NCBI GenBank assembly: GCA_016791475.1
Contig: JAEUWI010000026.1
Location: 31,685-95,684, forward strand
Direction: 5' to 3'
Length of the DNA stretch: 64,000 nt
DNA from: Candidatus Hydrogenedentota bacterium
Lineage (GTDB): Bacteria > Hydrogenedentota > Hydrogenedentia > Hydrogenedentales > JAEUWI01
Both the position numbers and the translations under genes were made by a program. Below, piece after piece: positions 33,592 to 43,537 of this stretch. The first letter of the stretch is position 1, and every line of letters starts with the position of its first letter. Below the pieces are notes generated by a model. The model did no database searches, was not told the origin of the DNA, and was given only the letters and a program-made list of their open reading frames with translations.

Positions 33592-34881
33592 ATGACTGAA
33601 CCCACGCCAGAGCCGACCGGCCTTCCCGAGCTTGCGCGGAGGTTTCCGTGGCTGCCCAAGGCGTGCCTGTTTCTCATGGCGGCAGGTACCCTTGGCGCCT
33701 ATGGCTGGTTTCGCCTGGGCCAGGGACGCCTCCATTCCTTCGAGTATGTGTGCGCGTGGCTTTCGGCCTTGTCGGTGCTGATGGCCCTGCTCGGTCTTTC
33801 AGTCCGGCTGCAAATCAAGAGTCTCACAGCACGCCCCGTTCTTGCCCGCGCCACGGGAATGCTCGTCGCCCTTTCGATCTTCACGAGTCTTTACCTGGCG
33901 GCTCAGGGCGTATGCGGATGGCGACATACCCGGGAAGAGGCCCGTTCCGTCCGGGAGGGGACCCACAGCGTGGGGGCAAGCTACCAGTCCAGCCGCATTC
34001 TCGGCCACATGCCCCGGCGCAATGTAAGCTCCGGCGCGCGGCTTGTTGTCGATGGCAAAGAAGTCTTTCACTACACCTACCACACGGACAACTTTCGACG
34101 GCGGGTCACGCCGGATGGCGCATCCGACACGCTCCGGGATCATGCGCTGGTCTTTTTCGGCGATTCTTACACCTTCGGGGAGGGCGTGAACGACGATGAG
34201 ACTCTGCCCAACTTCGTTGCGAAGTCGGCGCCCGATTGGGCCGTTTACAACTATGCTTTTTCCGGCTATGGCCCAAATCACATGCTGGCGCGGCTCGAAT
34301 CACTCGACACCCGCTCTGAAGTTCCCGAAGCCGAGGTAACGGGTCTTTACGTCTTCATCCCGAACCACGTCCGCCGCGTGATTGGGTCTTTTTCGGTTAT
34401 TTCATGGTCACGCCATTCGCCCTGGTACGTCCTGGGAGACGACGGGCTGCCACGGCGGCTTGGTTCCTTCCAGGGGGAACGGGCAGGACTCACCGGCTGG
34501 TATGACTTTCTTAAAGGCGACTACGTGATCCAGTACCTGGGGCTTGACCTGCCGCTGCGACTTGCCGAACGGCACCACGCGCTCACCGCCGCCATTATCG
34601 AGCGCTCCGCAGCGGCCTTTGCCGAGGAGTTCCAGGGTGGCAGATTTTACGTCGTCCTGTACCCAGCCGCGCCGGACGACGAGTTCCCCGCCAGCCAGAT
34701 GGGCGAGCGACTCCGGGCCAGAGGCCTTCAGGTGCTGGACTACACCCAATTGCTTCCAGAACCCGCCGAGAGCAACTTTTTCCTGCCTTTCGACAGTCAC
34801 CCCCGGCCTTCGGCCCACGCCCTCGTGGCGGCGCAACTGACCGCCGATCTGGGCATTTCCAAATCGATTAATACGCCCTAA
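33592..34881 (+). CDS. Membrane-anchored SGNH/GDSL hydrolase-like protein
   Basis: A 429-residue protein with three hydrophobic N-terminal segments (about residues 20-40, 50-70 and 85-105). A SGNH hydrolase fold follows: FFGDSYTFGEGV (Ser block, about 188-199), FSGYGPNHM and the C-terminal SHPRPSAHAL (Asp/His block). The family includes carbohydrate and lipid O-acyl hydrolases. Position on the membrane suggests modification of exopolysaccharide, but no sugar-polymer genes are nearby. The start context is weak. Confidence 0.78.
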   Translation: MTEPTPEPTGLPELARRFPWLPKACLFLMAAGTLGAYGWFRLGQGRLHSFEYVCAWLSALSVLMALLGLSVRLQIKSLTARPVLARATGMLVALSIFTSLYLAAQGVCGWRHTREEARSVREGTHSVGASYQSSRILGHMPRRNVSSGARLVVDGKEVFHYTYHTDNFRRRVTPDGASDTLRDHALVFFGDSYTFGEGVNDDETLPNFVAKSAPDWAVYNYAFSGYGPNHMLARLESLDTRSEVPEAEVTGLYVFIPNHVRRVIGSFSVISWSRHSPWYVLGDDGLPRRLGSFQGERAGLTGWYDFLKGDYVIQYLGLDLPLRLAERHHALTAAIIERSAAAFAEEFQGGRFYVVLYPAAPDDEFPASQMGERLRARGLQVLDYTQLLPEPAESNFFLPFDSHPRPSAHALVAAQLTADLGISKSINTP

Positions 34882-34894
34882 ACCGTCAATTTTC

Positions 34895-34924
34895 TTGACT
34901 TTAGCGGTTCGGGGTTGCTACAGT
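34895..34924 (+). promoter_or_regulatory. Candidate promoter for the trp operon
   Basis: TTGACT (34895-34900), 18-bp spacer, TACAGT (34919-34924), 51 bases before the trpD ATG. No leader peptide with tandem Trp codons or attenuator hairpin pair could be seen. Confidence 0.5.
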
Positions 34925-34974
34925 CCCACCCTTCCGCGGGCGCGGTCAATCTGTAACTTGGAGGAGCCATTGGC

Positions 34975-35988
34975 ATGATTCATGACGCACTTTCGCGCGT
35001 GGTACGGCGCGAGGATCTGAGTCGTCCCGAGGCGGCTTCCCTCATGCGGGTGCTCATGGGCGGCGAAGCCTCACCGAGCCTGGTGGGGGCGATCCTGACG
35101 GCGCTGGCGATGAAGGGGGAGACGGTGGAGGAGATCGCGGGGATGGCCGAAACCATGCGGGCCCTGGCCACCGCAATTCCGGCGACCGCGCGACCTTTGG
35201 TGGACACGTGTGGAACCGGTGGCGACCATTCCGGGACTTTCAACATATCCACCACGGCGGCCTTCGTGACCGCCGGCGCCGGGGTCCACGTGGCCAAGCA
35301 CGGCAACCGCAGCGCCAGCAGCCTGTGCGGCAGCGCGGACGTACTCGAAGCCCTCGGGGTCAATCTCGACCTGGGCCCGGAGAAAGTGGCGGAATGTATT
35401 GACCAGATCGGAATCGGCTTTCTCTTTGCCCGGAATCTGCATACCGCCATGAAACATGTGGGACCTATTCGCGCGGAACTGAAGCTGCGGACGGTGTTTA
35501 ACATCCTCGGCCCATTGACCAATCCGGCCGGTGCGGACGGCCAGGTGATGGGCGTCTTTGATCGCGGCCTGATTGCGCCACTGGCCGAGGTGCTGCTTCA
35601 ATTGGGCAGCCGCCACGTGTTTATCGTGGCCGGCTCCGACGGGCTGGATGAATTGACCTTGACCGGGCCCAGTTTCGTAGCCGAAGGCTGCGCGGGCGAC
35701 GTGAAGTGTTATGAAGTAATGCCGGAACAGTTCGGACTCGCCCGGGCCGATGCGGCCACCCTGAAGGGGGGCGATGCCGCGGAGAACGCTGCCATTCTGC
35801 GGGCGGTGCTTTCGGGCGAGGCGGGACCCCGTCGTGACATTGTGCTCTTGAACGCGGCCCCGGCCCTGGTGGCTGGTGGCAAGGCGGCCTCCCTCGAAGA
35901 GGGGATCCGCGTGGCCCAGGCGTCGATTGATTCCGGCGCGGCGTTGAATAAATTGGAAGAATTGATTCGAAAAACCCATGATTCTTGA
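34975..35988 (+). CDS. trpD: Anthranilate phosphoribosyltransferase
   Basis: A 337-residue TrpD joining anthranilate and PRPP in tryptophan synthesis. The PRPP site is VDTCGTGGDHSGTFNIST (about residues 75-92). The family stretches GVHVAKHGNRSASSLCGSAD and TVFNILGPLTNPA follow. GGAGGAG lies before the ATG. The 3-prime end overlaps trpC by 11 bases. It opens the operon; trpE and trpG are absent here. Confidence 0.96.
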   Translation: MIHDALSRVVRREDLSRPEAASLMRVLMGGEASPSLVGAILTALAMKGETVEEIAGMAETMRALATAIPATARPLVDTCGTGGDHSGTFNISTTAAFVTAGAGVHVAKHGNRSASSLCGSADVLEALGVNLDLGPEKVAECIDQIGIGFLFARNLHTAMKHVGPIRAELKLRTVFNILGPLTNPAGADGQVMGVFDRGLIAPLAEVLLQLGSRHVFIVAGSDGLDELTLTGPSFVAEGCAGDVKCYEVMPEQFGLARADAATLKGGDAAENAAILRAVLSGEAGPRRDIVLLNAAPALVAGGKAASLEEGIRVAQASIDSGAALNKLEELIRKTHDS

Positions 35989-36760
35989 TCCCATCCTCGA
36001 AAACAAGCGCATCGAAGTAGCCGCGCGCAAGAAGCTGGTGCCCCTCCGCGAGCTGGAAGAGCGTATCGCCATGAACCGCAAGCCGCGGGACTTTCGCTCC
36101 GCCCTCCGTCAGGATGGCATCAGCCTGATCGCGGAGATCAAGCGCGCCTCGCCCTCCAAGGGCGACATTCTTCCCGGTGTGGACGCGGTGGAAATTGCCG
36201 CCCTCTACGAGCAGACCGGCGCACGCGCCATTTCGGTGTTGACGGACGAGAAATACTTCAAGGGCAAGCTGGACGATCTTACGAACGTACACCGCCACGT
36301 TCACATTCCCTGCCTGCGCAAAGAATTTATCGTGGATGAATACCAGATTCACGAAGCGCGTGCGGCCGAGGCCGACGCCATCCTGCTGATCGTGCGCTGC
36401 CTGAGCGACGAGGAATTGAAGGACTTCTCCAAGGTTGCCAAGACCCTGGGCATGGAAGTGCTGGTGGAGACCCACACCGCGAAAGAAATCGAGCGGGCGT
36501 TGAACGCCGGTGCGCATATTATCGGTATCAACAACCGCGATCTCGACACCCTGGAGGTGGACGTGAACCGGAGCCTGGAGTTGAAGAAGCTCGTTCCGGG
36601 CGGAAACATCCTCGTAAGCGAAAGCGGCATCTACACCCGCAGTCAGGTGCAGAAGCTGGAAGACGGCGGCGTGGATGCCATCCTGGTCGGCGAATCCCTG
36701 CTGACGAGCAACGATATCCGTGCAAAGATTCAAGAATTGCTGGGCCATGACGCGGGTTAA
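35978..36760 (+). CDS. trpC: Indole-3-glycerol phosphate synthase
   Basis: A 260-residue TrpC. Motifs are LIAEIKRASPSKGDI (catalytic Lys), SVLTDEKYFKGKL, CLRKEFIVDEYQIHEARAAE, GINNRDLDTLEVDV and VSESGIYTRSQV, the complete set for ring closure of carboxyphenylamino-deoxyribulose phosphate. It overlaps trpD (11 bases) and trpF (14 bases), so translation is coupled. Confidence 0.96.
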   Translation: MILDPILENKRIEVAARKKLVPLRELEERIAMNRKPRDFRSALRQDGISLIAEIKRASPSKGDILPGVDAVEIAALYEQTGARAISVLTDEKYFKGKLDDLTNVHRHVHIPCLRKEFIVDEYQIHEARAAEADAILLIVRCLSDEELKDFSKVAKTLGMEVLVETHTAKEIERALNAGAHIIGINNRDLDTLEVDVNRSLELKKLVPGGNILVSESGIYTRSQVQKLEDGGVDAILVGESLLTSNDIRAKIQELLGHDAG

Positions 36761-37367
36761 GATTTGCGGAATTACCAATCTGGAAGACGCGCTGGCCGCC
36801 TGTGACGCGGGTGCCGACGCGCTCGGATTCGTCCTCGCGCCCGAGGCTAAGAAACGTAACCGCTACATCGAGCGGGATGCCGCCTTTGAGATCATCGAGC
36901 AGTTGCCGCCCTACGTCACTACCGTCGCGGTGACGGTCAATGAGTCCATGATGACCCTCGCGGGCCTGCTGACCTATTTCGACTGCGTGCAGCTTCATGG
37001 CGAAGAAGAACCCGAAGATTGCCCCCCGGCGCATGTCACTGTCAAGGCTTTTCGTCCCGGCCCGGGCTTCGGCGTGAGTGACATGACACGCTATCAGGCG
37101 CGGGCCTATCTCCTCGATGCCTATCGCACCGAAGACCGGGGCGGCACGGGCCATCAGGGCGACTGGGACTTTGCGAAGCTGGCGGTGGGCACCGGAAAAC
37201 CGATTATTCTCGCGGGCGGACTTACGCCCGAGAACGTGGCCGAGGCCGTGCGCGCCGTGCGCCCCTACGCCGTGGATACGTCGAGTGGGGTGGAATCCGC
37301 CCCCGGAAAGAAAGACCATGACCGAATTCGCGCCTTCATCCACAACGCAAAAACATCCCTGGCCTGA
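36747..37367 (+). CDS. trpF: Phosphoribosylanthranilate isomerase
   Basis: A 206-residue TrpF. It starts [20 protein letters not shown], with the catalytic Cys in KICG and the Asp in [24 protein letters not shown] differs from the usual FxPxSxRYV phosphate segment, but the rest ([36 protein letters not shown]) is clear. The start at 36747 is inside trpC and the end overlaps trpB by 50 bases. Confidence 0.94.
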   Translation: MTRVKICGITNLEDALAACDAGADALGFVLAPEAKKRNRYIERDAAFEIIEQLPPYVTTVAVTVNESMMTLAGLLTYFDCVQLHGEEEPEDCPPAHVTVKAFRPGPGFGVSDMTRYQARAYLLDAYRTEDRGGTGHQGDWDFAKLAVGTGKPIILAGGLTPENVAEAVRAVRPYAVDTSSGVESAPGKKDHDRIRAFIHNAKTSLA

Positions 37368-38550
37368 CGCCCGCGGGCGCTACGGCGAGTTCGGCGGCAA
37401 GTTCGTCCCCGAGACGCTCATGTACGCTCTGGACGAGTTGGAGCAGGCCTACCGCACGGCCCAGGCCGACCCGCTGTTTCAAGCGGAACTGGCGGACCTG
37501 CGCACCCACTTCGTCGGCCGGGAAACGCCCCTTTACCACGCAAAGCGCATGACGGAGCACCTCGGCGGTGCGAAGATCTACTTCAAGCGCGAAGATCTGG
37601 CCCACACGGGCGCCCACAAAATTAATAATGCGCTCGGGCAGTGCCTCCTGGCGAAGCGCATGGGCAAGAAGCGCATCATCGCCGAGACCGGCGCGGGACA
37701 GCATGGTGTGGCCACGGCTACCGCCTGCGCGCTGCTCGGACTTGAATGTGTCGTCTATATGGGCTCGGAAGACATCGAGCGCCAGAAGTTGAATGTATTT
37801 CGCATGCGCCTCCTCGGCAGTACCGTCGTCTCCGTGGAATCGGGAAGCAAGACCCTCAAAGACGCCATCAACGACGCCCTCCGCGACTGGGTGACGAACG
37901 TGGGGGATACCCACTACGTTCTGGGTACGGTGCATGGTCCCCATCCCTTCCCCATGATTTGTCGCGACTTCCAGAGCGTGATCGGCCAGGAAGCGCGCCG
38001 CCAGATCCTCGAAGCCGAAGGTCGTCTGCCCAACACCCTCATCGCCTGTGTTGGCGGCGGCAGCAATGCCATCGGGCTCTTCTTCGAGTTCGTGGGGGAT
38101 GAATCCGTCAAGATGATCGGCGTGGAAGCGGGAGGCCGGGCGATTCTTCCGGGCGAACACGCGGCTCGCTTCGACGGCGGCCAGTACGGCATGCTCCACG
38201 GCGCCATCAGCTATGTGCTCCAGGACGACAATGGGCAGATTGGCTCGACCCACAGCGTGTCCGCAGGTCTGGACTACGCCAGCGTAGGCCCCGAGCACGC
38301 CTACTTCTTCAAGAGCGGTCGGGTGCAATACACTCACGCCAGCGACGAGGAAGCCTTGGAAGGTTTCAAGGCCTGCGCGCGCCTCGAAGGCATCATTCCC
38401 GCCCTCGAAAGTTCCCACGCCATCGCCCACGCCATGAAGGCCGTTCCCCAGATGCCGAAGGACGAGATTGTCATCATCAACCTGTCCGGCCGCGGCGACA
38501 AAGACGTAACCCAGGCCGCCCGGCTCATTTTTCCGGACGAGGAGATCTAA
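37318..38550 (+). CDS. trpB: Tryptophan synthase beta chain
   Basis: A 410-residue TrpB, PLP-dependent. The PLP lysine is in [20 protein letters not shown], the phosphate cup is GGGSNAIG, and [14 protein letters not shown] is present. It is a TrpB1-type length. The start ATG follows GGAAAG and lies 50 bases inside trpF, which is a large overlap for an operon. The frame is open further upstream, but only this start gives the normal N-terminus. Confidence 0.96.
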   Translation: MTEFAPSSTTQKHPWPDARGRYGEFGGKFVPETLMYALDELEQAYRTAQADPLFQAELADLRTHFVGRETPLYHAKRMTEHLGGAKIYFKREDLAHTGAHKINNALGQCLLAKRMGKKRIIAETGAGQHGVATATACALLGLECVVYMGSEDIERQKLNVFRMRLLGSTVVSVESGSKTLKDAINDALRDWVTNVGDTHYVLGTVHGPHPFPMICRDFQSVIGQEARRQILEAEGRLPNTLIACVGGGSNAIGLFFEFVGDESVKMIGVEAGGRAILPGEHAARFDGGQYGMLHGAISYVLQDDNGQIGSTHSVSAGLDYASVGPEHAYFFKSGRVQYTHASDEEALEGFKACARLEGIIPALESSHAIAHAMKAVPQMPKDEIVIINLSGRGDKDVTQAARLIFPDEEI

Positions 38551-38553
38551 GCG

Positions 38554-39351
38554 GTGAACCGAATCGACCAACGTTTTCAAGATCTAAAAGCCGCCGGGAA
38601 GACGGCCTTCATCCCTTATATCACCGCCGGTGACCCGACCCTCGCCCAGACCGAAGAAATTGTCTATGCCCTGGAAGCGGCGGGCGCGGACATCATCGAA
38701 TTCGGTGTGCCCTTCTCCGACCCCATCGGCGACGGCCCGGTCAATCAAGAAGCGGCTCTGCGTGCCTTGAAGCACAACGTTTCGCTTCGCGATGTTCTCG
38801 CCCTGATCAAGAAGATTCGCGAGAAGTCGCAGGTGGCGATCCTTATTTTCACCTATTACAACCCGGTACTCGCCTTCGGCCTTAAAGCCTTTGCCCAGGC
38901 CGCGGAAGACGCCGGGGCCGATGGTGTGCTCTGCGTGGATCTCCCCCCGGAAGAAGCGGATGAATACAAGGCCGCGCTCGATGCCCACGGACTCCGCACC
39001 GTTTTCCTCATGTCGCCCACCAGCACCGACGAGCGCATCAAAATCATTGCGAAGCAATCCAGCGGCTTTATCTATTACGTTTCCCGACTCGGCGTGACGG
39101 GCGAACAATCCGCCCTTGCCGCCGACCTCGACCAGGCCGTCGCCAACATCCAGAAGCACACCGATACCCCCGTGGCCGTCGGCTTTGGCATATCCACCCC
39201 CGAGCAGGCGAAGAAAGTTGCGGGCATGGCCCAGGGCGTGGTCGTCGGCAGCGCCATCGTTCGCATGATCGGACAGCTCGGCGAAAGCCCCGAGACGGCG
39301 GTCAAGGTGGGAGCCTTTGTGAAATCCCTGGCGGACGCGACGAAGGGCTGA
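38554..39351 (+). CDS. trpA: Tryptophan synthase alpha chain
   Basis: A 265-residue TrpA cleaving indole-glycerol phosphate. Catalytic Glu and Asp are in IIEFGVPFSDPIGDGPVNQ; FYYVSRLGVTGE and VAVGFGISTPEQAKKV follow. It ends the trpDCFBA operon, 3 bases after trpB. The following 115 bases up to the convergent regulator hold only weak inverted sequence. Confidence 0.96.
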   Translation: MNRIDQRFQDLKAAGKTAFIPYITAGDPTLAQTEEIVYALEAAGADIIEFGVPFSDPIGDGPVNQEAALRALKHNVSLRDVLALIKKIREKSQVAILIFTYYNPVLAFGLKAFAQAAEDAGADGVLCVDLPPEEADEYKAALDAHGLRTVFLMSPTSTDERIKIIAKQSSGFIYYVSRLGVTGEQSALAADLDQAVANIQKHTDTPVAVGFGISTPEQAKKVAGMAQGVVVGSAIVRMIGQLGESPETAVKVGAFVKSLADATKG

Positions 39352-39466
39352 GGGGACTGACCCGCACCAGACTACGCTGTCAGGGGAAGGGTACAACGGG
39401 AACGCCCGCACTACTTCAGCCTGACACGCGATTCCAGCGCGCGTCCCCTTTCCGCACCCTTCGAAC

Positions 39467-40846
39467 TCAGTTGCTCGGCGGTTTCATCCCGAACTTTTCG
39501 ATCTTGTATCGGACCTGATCCCGGGTGATGCCGAGGAGCGCGCCGGTGCGGGTCTGGTTCCAGTCACAGCGGGTAAGGGCCTGGCGGAGGAGGCTTTCTT
39601 CGGCGTCGGCCAGGGTGCAGCCTTCGGGCGGCAGGGCGACGAGTTCGCCGACACTCTCCGAGGGGGTATTGAAGTTTGCGCGGCCGAGGATGATATCGCC
39701 TTTCTCGATCCAGGGGCCTTCGTTGAGCAGGATGGCCCGCTCCATGACGTTGCGGAGCTCGCGTATGTTGCCGGGCCACGGGTAGGCGTTGAGCTTGGCC
39801 AGCGCGTCGGCCGAGATGCCCTGAAGTTGTTTGCGGAACTCCCTGCTGAACATGGCGAGGAAGTAATTCGCAAGTACGGTGATGTCCCCTTTGCGCTCGC
39901 GAAGCGGGGGCATGTGAATGGGTACGACGTTCAGCCGGTAGTAGAGGTCCTCGCGGAAGGTATGGTCCATGACCATTCGCTCCAGATTGCGGTTGGTCGC
40001 CGCGATAAGGCGCATGTCCACGTGGATGTCCGTGACGCCGCCGATGCGCTTGAACGATTTTTCTTCGAGGATGCGGAGCAGCTTGGACTGGAGCGCAGGG
40101 GCCATGTCGCCGATTTCATCGAGAAACACCGTGCCCCGGTTGGCCAGTTCGATCAGGCCCTTCTTGCGACTCGTGGCATTGGTGAAGGCCCCGGCTTCGT
40201 AACCGAAAAGTTCGGATTCGAGAAGGGTCTCGGGCAGGGCGGTGCAGGTGATGTTCATGAACGGGTGGGTGGCGCGGGAGGATTCGTAGTGCAGGGCGCG
40301 GGCCACGAGGTCCTTCCCGGTGCCGCTCTCGCCCAGCAGCAGCGTGGTGGTGCTGGGGCCCTGGGCCACCTTGCGGACGAGGGACTTCACTTCCATGATC
40401 TGGGGACTGCAGCCGACGATGTTGTCGAGACCAAACTGAGACCGCTTCTGATCCAGATCCGTGGTGACATTGCGCCGCATCACGCTGTTCTCGTGCACCC
40501 GGTTCACGGTCAGGCTCAATTCGTCCAGATCGAAGGGCTTGGAGATGTAGTATGCCGCACCGTGCTTGATGGCGTCCACGGCCCCCTCGAGGCTGGAATA
40601 GGCGGTGATGATAATGACAGGGGTCTCGGGATGGGTATCGTGGAACTCCTGGAAGAGCGCCATGCCATCCGTGTCGGGGAGTCGCATGTCCATGAGGGCG
40701 ATTTCAAAGGAGTCGTCACGGAACCGGCGCCGGGCCACTTCCCCCGATTCGGCCTCCACCACGGAGTAGCCCTCCAGTTCGAGCCGCTTCCTCAAGGACC
40801 ACCGGATCATTTTCTCATCGTCGACCACCAAAACAGAACCAGGCAC
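39467..40846 (-). CDS. NtrC-family sigma-54-dependent response regulator (PrsR-like position)
   Basis: A 459-residue regulator. REC domain (residues 1-120; phospho-Asp in LMDMRLPDTDG), AAA+ domain (about 140-380; LGESGTGKDLVARAL Walker A, FLDEIGDM Walker B), and Fis-type HTH (about 410-455; NQTRTGALLGITRDQVRYKI). The sigma-54 contact loop reads GAFTNA instead of GAFTGA. It starts with GTG 2 bases after its kinase, with AGGAG, so one operon. It lies beside two PEP-CTERM genes and a pseudopilin operon preceded by sigma-54-type boxes, as with PrsK/PrsR of exosortase systems. Confidence 0.93.
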   Translation of the reverse strand: MPGSVLVVDDEKMIRWSLRKRLELEGYSVVEAESGEVARRRFRDDSFEIALMDMRLPDTDGMALFQEFHDTHPETPVIIITAYSSLEGAVDAIKHGAAYYISKPFDLDELSLTVNRVHENSVMRRNVTTDLDQKRSQFGLDNIVGCSPQIMEVKSLVRKVAQGPSTTTLLLGESGTGKDLVARALHYESSRATHPFMNITCTALPETLLESELFGYEAGAFTNATSRKKGLIELANRGTVFLDEIGDMAPALQSKLLRILEEKSFKRIGGVTDIHVDMRLIAATNRNLERMVMDHTFREDLYYRLNVVPIHMPPLRERKGDITVLANYFLAMFSREFRKQLQGISADALAKLNAYPWPGNIRELRNVMERAILLNEGPWIEKGDIILGRANFNTPSESVGELVALPPEGCTLADAEESLLRQALTRCDWNQTRTGALLGITRDQVRYKIEKFGMKPPSN

Positions 40847-40848
40847 AG

Positions 40849-42966
40849 TTATTCTCCTTGTGGCAGGCGCACGACGACCGTGACGCCGGACTGCTCTCTA
40901 TTTTCTATATACATTTTACCATCATGGGCTTCAACGATCCGCAGGGAGACCGCCAGGCCCAGCCCGGAGCCCTCGACGCGTGTCGTGAAGAAAGGTTCGA
41001 AGAGCCGCGGGAGATTGGCCTCGGGTACGGGGGGGCCGTCGTTGGTCAATCGAAGCGTGACGGCGTCCATGTCCGAGGAGGCTGACCACGTAATTCGCCC
41101 GCCGGGCGAAACAGCCTGGCACGCATTGGCCCAGATGTTCTCCAGCACCTGGCGGAGAAGGCGGGGGTCGGCTTGGACCGTGAGCCCTTCGGCGCACTCG
41201 ATGGTCACCGCTACGCCTTCCGGCACGGGCGTGATCGTGCCCGCGCAGAGGGATTCTACCATACTGCGAAGCACGACGGACTCCGGCTGCGGGGTGATGG
41301 GCCTCGCATAGCGGAGCAACTGCTCCACCGTCGCGGAAATTCGGTCGATCAGGCCCTGGATATCCCGCAATGCTCTGCGCTGCTCGTCCGGCTCCAATTG
41401 CCCTCCGGCAATAATCTGGAGCGCGCCCTTCATCCCCGCCAGGGGATTGCGGATTTCGTGGGCCACGGTTGCGCCCATCTCCCCGATGCGGGCGAGGTGC
41501 TGGTTGCGGACCACCTTTTCCTGCATGGCCTTCAACGTGGATATATCGCGTATGGCGCAGGTGTAGTATGGTGTGCCCTCCAGTTCCGTCGTGGCAACGA
41601 TCACATGGATAGGCACGATCTCCCCATCCCGCCCCAGCCCGAGCATTTCGGCCTCTACATTCGCGGATGCCCCCGGCCCGGATTGTATCGCCCGCTGGAG
41701 CGTGTTCAGCCACTCTTCGTGGCTTTCAGGCGCGATCCGGTCTATGACCGGGCTTCCAAGCAGGGGGCGGCCCGCCGCGTCGAACAATTCGGACGCGGCC
41801 TGATTTGCGGATTCTATTTTGCCGGACATATCGATGAGGACGATCGCGTCCGGCGCCGTATCCAGAATGGTGCGGGTTCGCGCCTGGCTCAGACGAAGGG
41901 CACGCTCCGTGGCGATGAGCTCCGCCTCTTCAGCCTGGAGGCGCGCCAGCATATGGTTGAACTCCCGGGCGACGTCCCCAATTTCATCCTTGCGCCCGGC
42001 CAGCGGCACCGGCTCACGGGCGCTGCCGGGCCCCACGCCTTTTACGTGGGCGCTGAGGCGCAGAAGCGGCGCGGACACCGTCCATTTCATGGCCGCCAGC
42101 AGAAGGAGCAACAAGATGCAGCCCGCGAGGGCCGCCGCCAGCATGTTCAACTGGATCGCCGCCTTGCCGCGGGACATGATCCTGCGGGGGATGGTCGCAT
42201 CGAAGGCTAGAATATTGCGCTGATGAAAGTCCTGCGTGACGCTCAACACGCGTAAGATCTCGGGGCTTTCCTCCACCACGCGAATCTCGCCCGCAACCAG
42301 CGATTCCGCTTCCGGGGGGATGGGATACTCATTCAGGTCGATGATGTTGAGGGCAACCTGCGCCTGCGCCCGGATTGCGCCAATGATGGCGTTGTTCAGG
42401 AGGCGGCCCATTACCAGCGTGCCGCGAGACACTTCCCCCGCCGTCGCTTCACTCGGAAGTATCGGTCGGGATACGACCAGCATGGGCCCCAGGGATGTGC
42501 GCAGTATCCCCTGAACGGCACTATCGCGGTTGGCATGGACCAGGAGCGGGTGATCCGGCGGGAAGGTCCCGTCGTCAAACTTTGGAAAGGGGCCTGGTGT
42601 CCCCGATTCCAGATCGAAATACTGACCCCAGGCGATGGAGGCGTCGTTGCGGAAGAAGTACATGATGCTCATGTCGTTGTCGACGAACCAGGAGGGGTAG
42701 AGGTTGGCCGCGATGTACGCCTCGTTCGGCGTCTCGACAAACGCGTAGGTGTCGTCCCAGGCCGACCAGTCGTAACAGAGCGAAGAAATCTGGGTGAAGT
42801 TGCTCTCGAGCGCCGCGAGGCAGCGCCGCATGTCCTTTCGCGCTTCGTCGATTTCGAGCTGGCGAAAGCTCGGCAGGATGAGGAATCGATTTAAGGCGAA
42901 TCCCACGGCGGTATACAGCGTGATGGCGGCAATCAGCACCAGCATGATCTTCTGATTCAGCTTCAC
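40849..42966 (-). CDS. Membrane sensor histidine kinase with CHASE4, HAMP and PAS
   Basis: About 705 residues. Two membrane helices (about 7-28 and 262-282) flank an extracellular CHASE4-like domain (CYDWSAWDDTYAFVETPNEA region). HAMP, a PAS domain (RTILDTAPDAIVLIDMSGKI), HisKA (VAHEIRNPLAGMKGALQII) and HATPase_c (ENIWANACQAV; VEGSGLGLAVSLRIVEAHDG) follow. It phosphorylates the regulator downstream. I start at GTG 42966 because GAGGA lies close upstream; an in-frame ATG is at 43029 without a ribosome site. The ligand is unknown. The gap 42967-43424 upstream holds no gene. Confidence 0.92.
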   Translation of the reverse strand: MKLNQKIMLVLIAAITLYTAVGFALNRFLILPSFRQLEIDEARKDMRRCLAALESNFTQISSLCYDWSAWDDTYAFVETPNEAYIAANLYPSWFVDNDMSIMYFFRNDASIAWGQYFDLESGTPGPFPKFDDGTFPPDHPLLVHANRDSAVQGILRTSLGPMLVVSRPILPSEATAGEVSRGTLVMGRLLNNAIIGAIRAQAQVALNIIDLNEYPIPPEAESLVAGEIRVVEESPEILRVLSVTQDFHQRNILAFDATIPRRIMSRGKAAIQLNMLAAALAGCILLLLLLAAMKWTVSAPLLRLSAHVKGVGPGSAREPVPLAGRKDEIGDVAREFNHMLARLQAEEAELIATERALRLSQARTRTILDTAPDAIVLIDMSGKIESANQAASELFDAAGRPLLGSPVIDRIAPESHEEWLNTLQRAIQSGPGASANVEAEMLGLGRDGEIVPIHVIVATTELEGTPYYTCAIRDISTLKAMQEKVVRNQHLARIGEMGATVAHEIRNPLAGMKGALQIIAGGQLEPDEQRRALRDIQGLIDRISATVEQLLRYARPITPQPESVVLRSMVESLCAGTITPVPEGVAVTIECAEGLTVQADPRLLRQVLENIWANACQAVSPGGRITWSASSDMDAVTLRLTNDGPPVPEANLPRLFEPFFTTRVEGSGLGLAVSLRIVEAHDGKMYIENREQSGVTVVVRLPQGE

Positions 42967-43424
42967 GGCTTGTCCTCGCGGAGCGGAAGGGGCGGCCGGG
43001 TAAAGCATCTTGCAGGGGACATGTCGCACTCACAAAGTTAAAGACACTACTATAGTATAGGAACATACAGGCGGAAATCCATACTTATCTGGCGTTTTTT
43101 CGGAAAATAACGCTCGTGATCCGTTCCCCGCGATGTCCCACCGCGAAGATTGCCGATCAAAGAGTTGTCAGTTTTGACTATGACTGGTTCAAGCCGGAAG
43201 GCACGACGACACTTTTTTGATGGCCGTGACGCGGCGGAAAAGATTGCCCTGGACACATCCCTGGCTCACGTGAGTAGAGGTGTGAGGGAAATGTCGCATT
43301 AATGGAAAGTTGTGTGCGGAAAATTTCGCGGTACAGGCGAGCGTTGCGAATTATTACCACGTTGGCATTGCCCCATCCTTCTCTTAGTAAAGTATTTGTA
43401 AACACAAGCAGAGTGACAGATTTT

Positions 43425-43440
43425 TGGCACGATTGCTGCC
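43425..43440 (+). promoter_or_regulatory. Sigma-54-type promoter before the PEP-CTERM pair
   Basis: TGGCACG, ATTG, CTGCC: the -24 half is consensus and the -12 half has GC in place at correct spacing. The predicted start is near 43451, about 87 bases before the ATG at 43538. Confidence 0.6.
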
Positions 43441-43537
43441 ATTAGATAGGTGTCACGTCGGCATCCTCTGATGCCGACGGCAATCGAAGCAAGAGGGCCG
43501 CGATGGTGCGGCAACAGGCAGACAGGAATTGGCAGCT

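Noticed and set aside
34882..34974. Trp attenuator before trpD
   Set aside because: No short leader frame with adjacent Trp codons and no alternative hairpin pair.
39827..41311. A 494-codon frame opposite the regulator and kinase
   Set aside because: Crosses the boundary of two certain genes on the other strand and has no motif.
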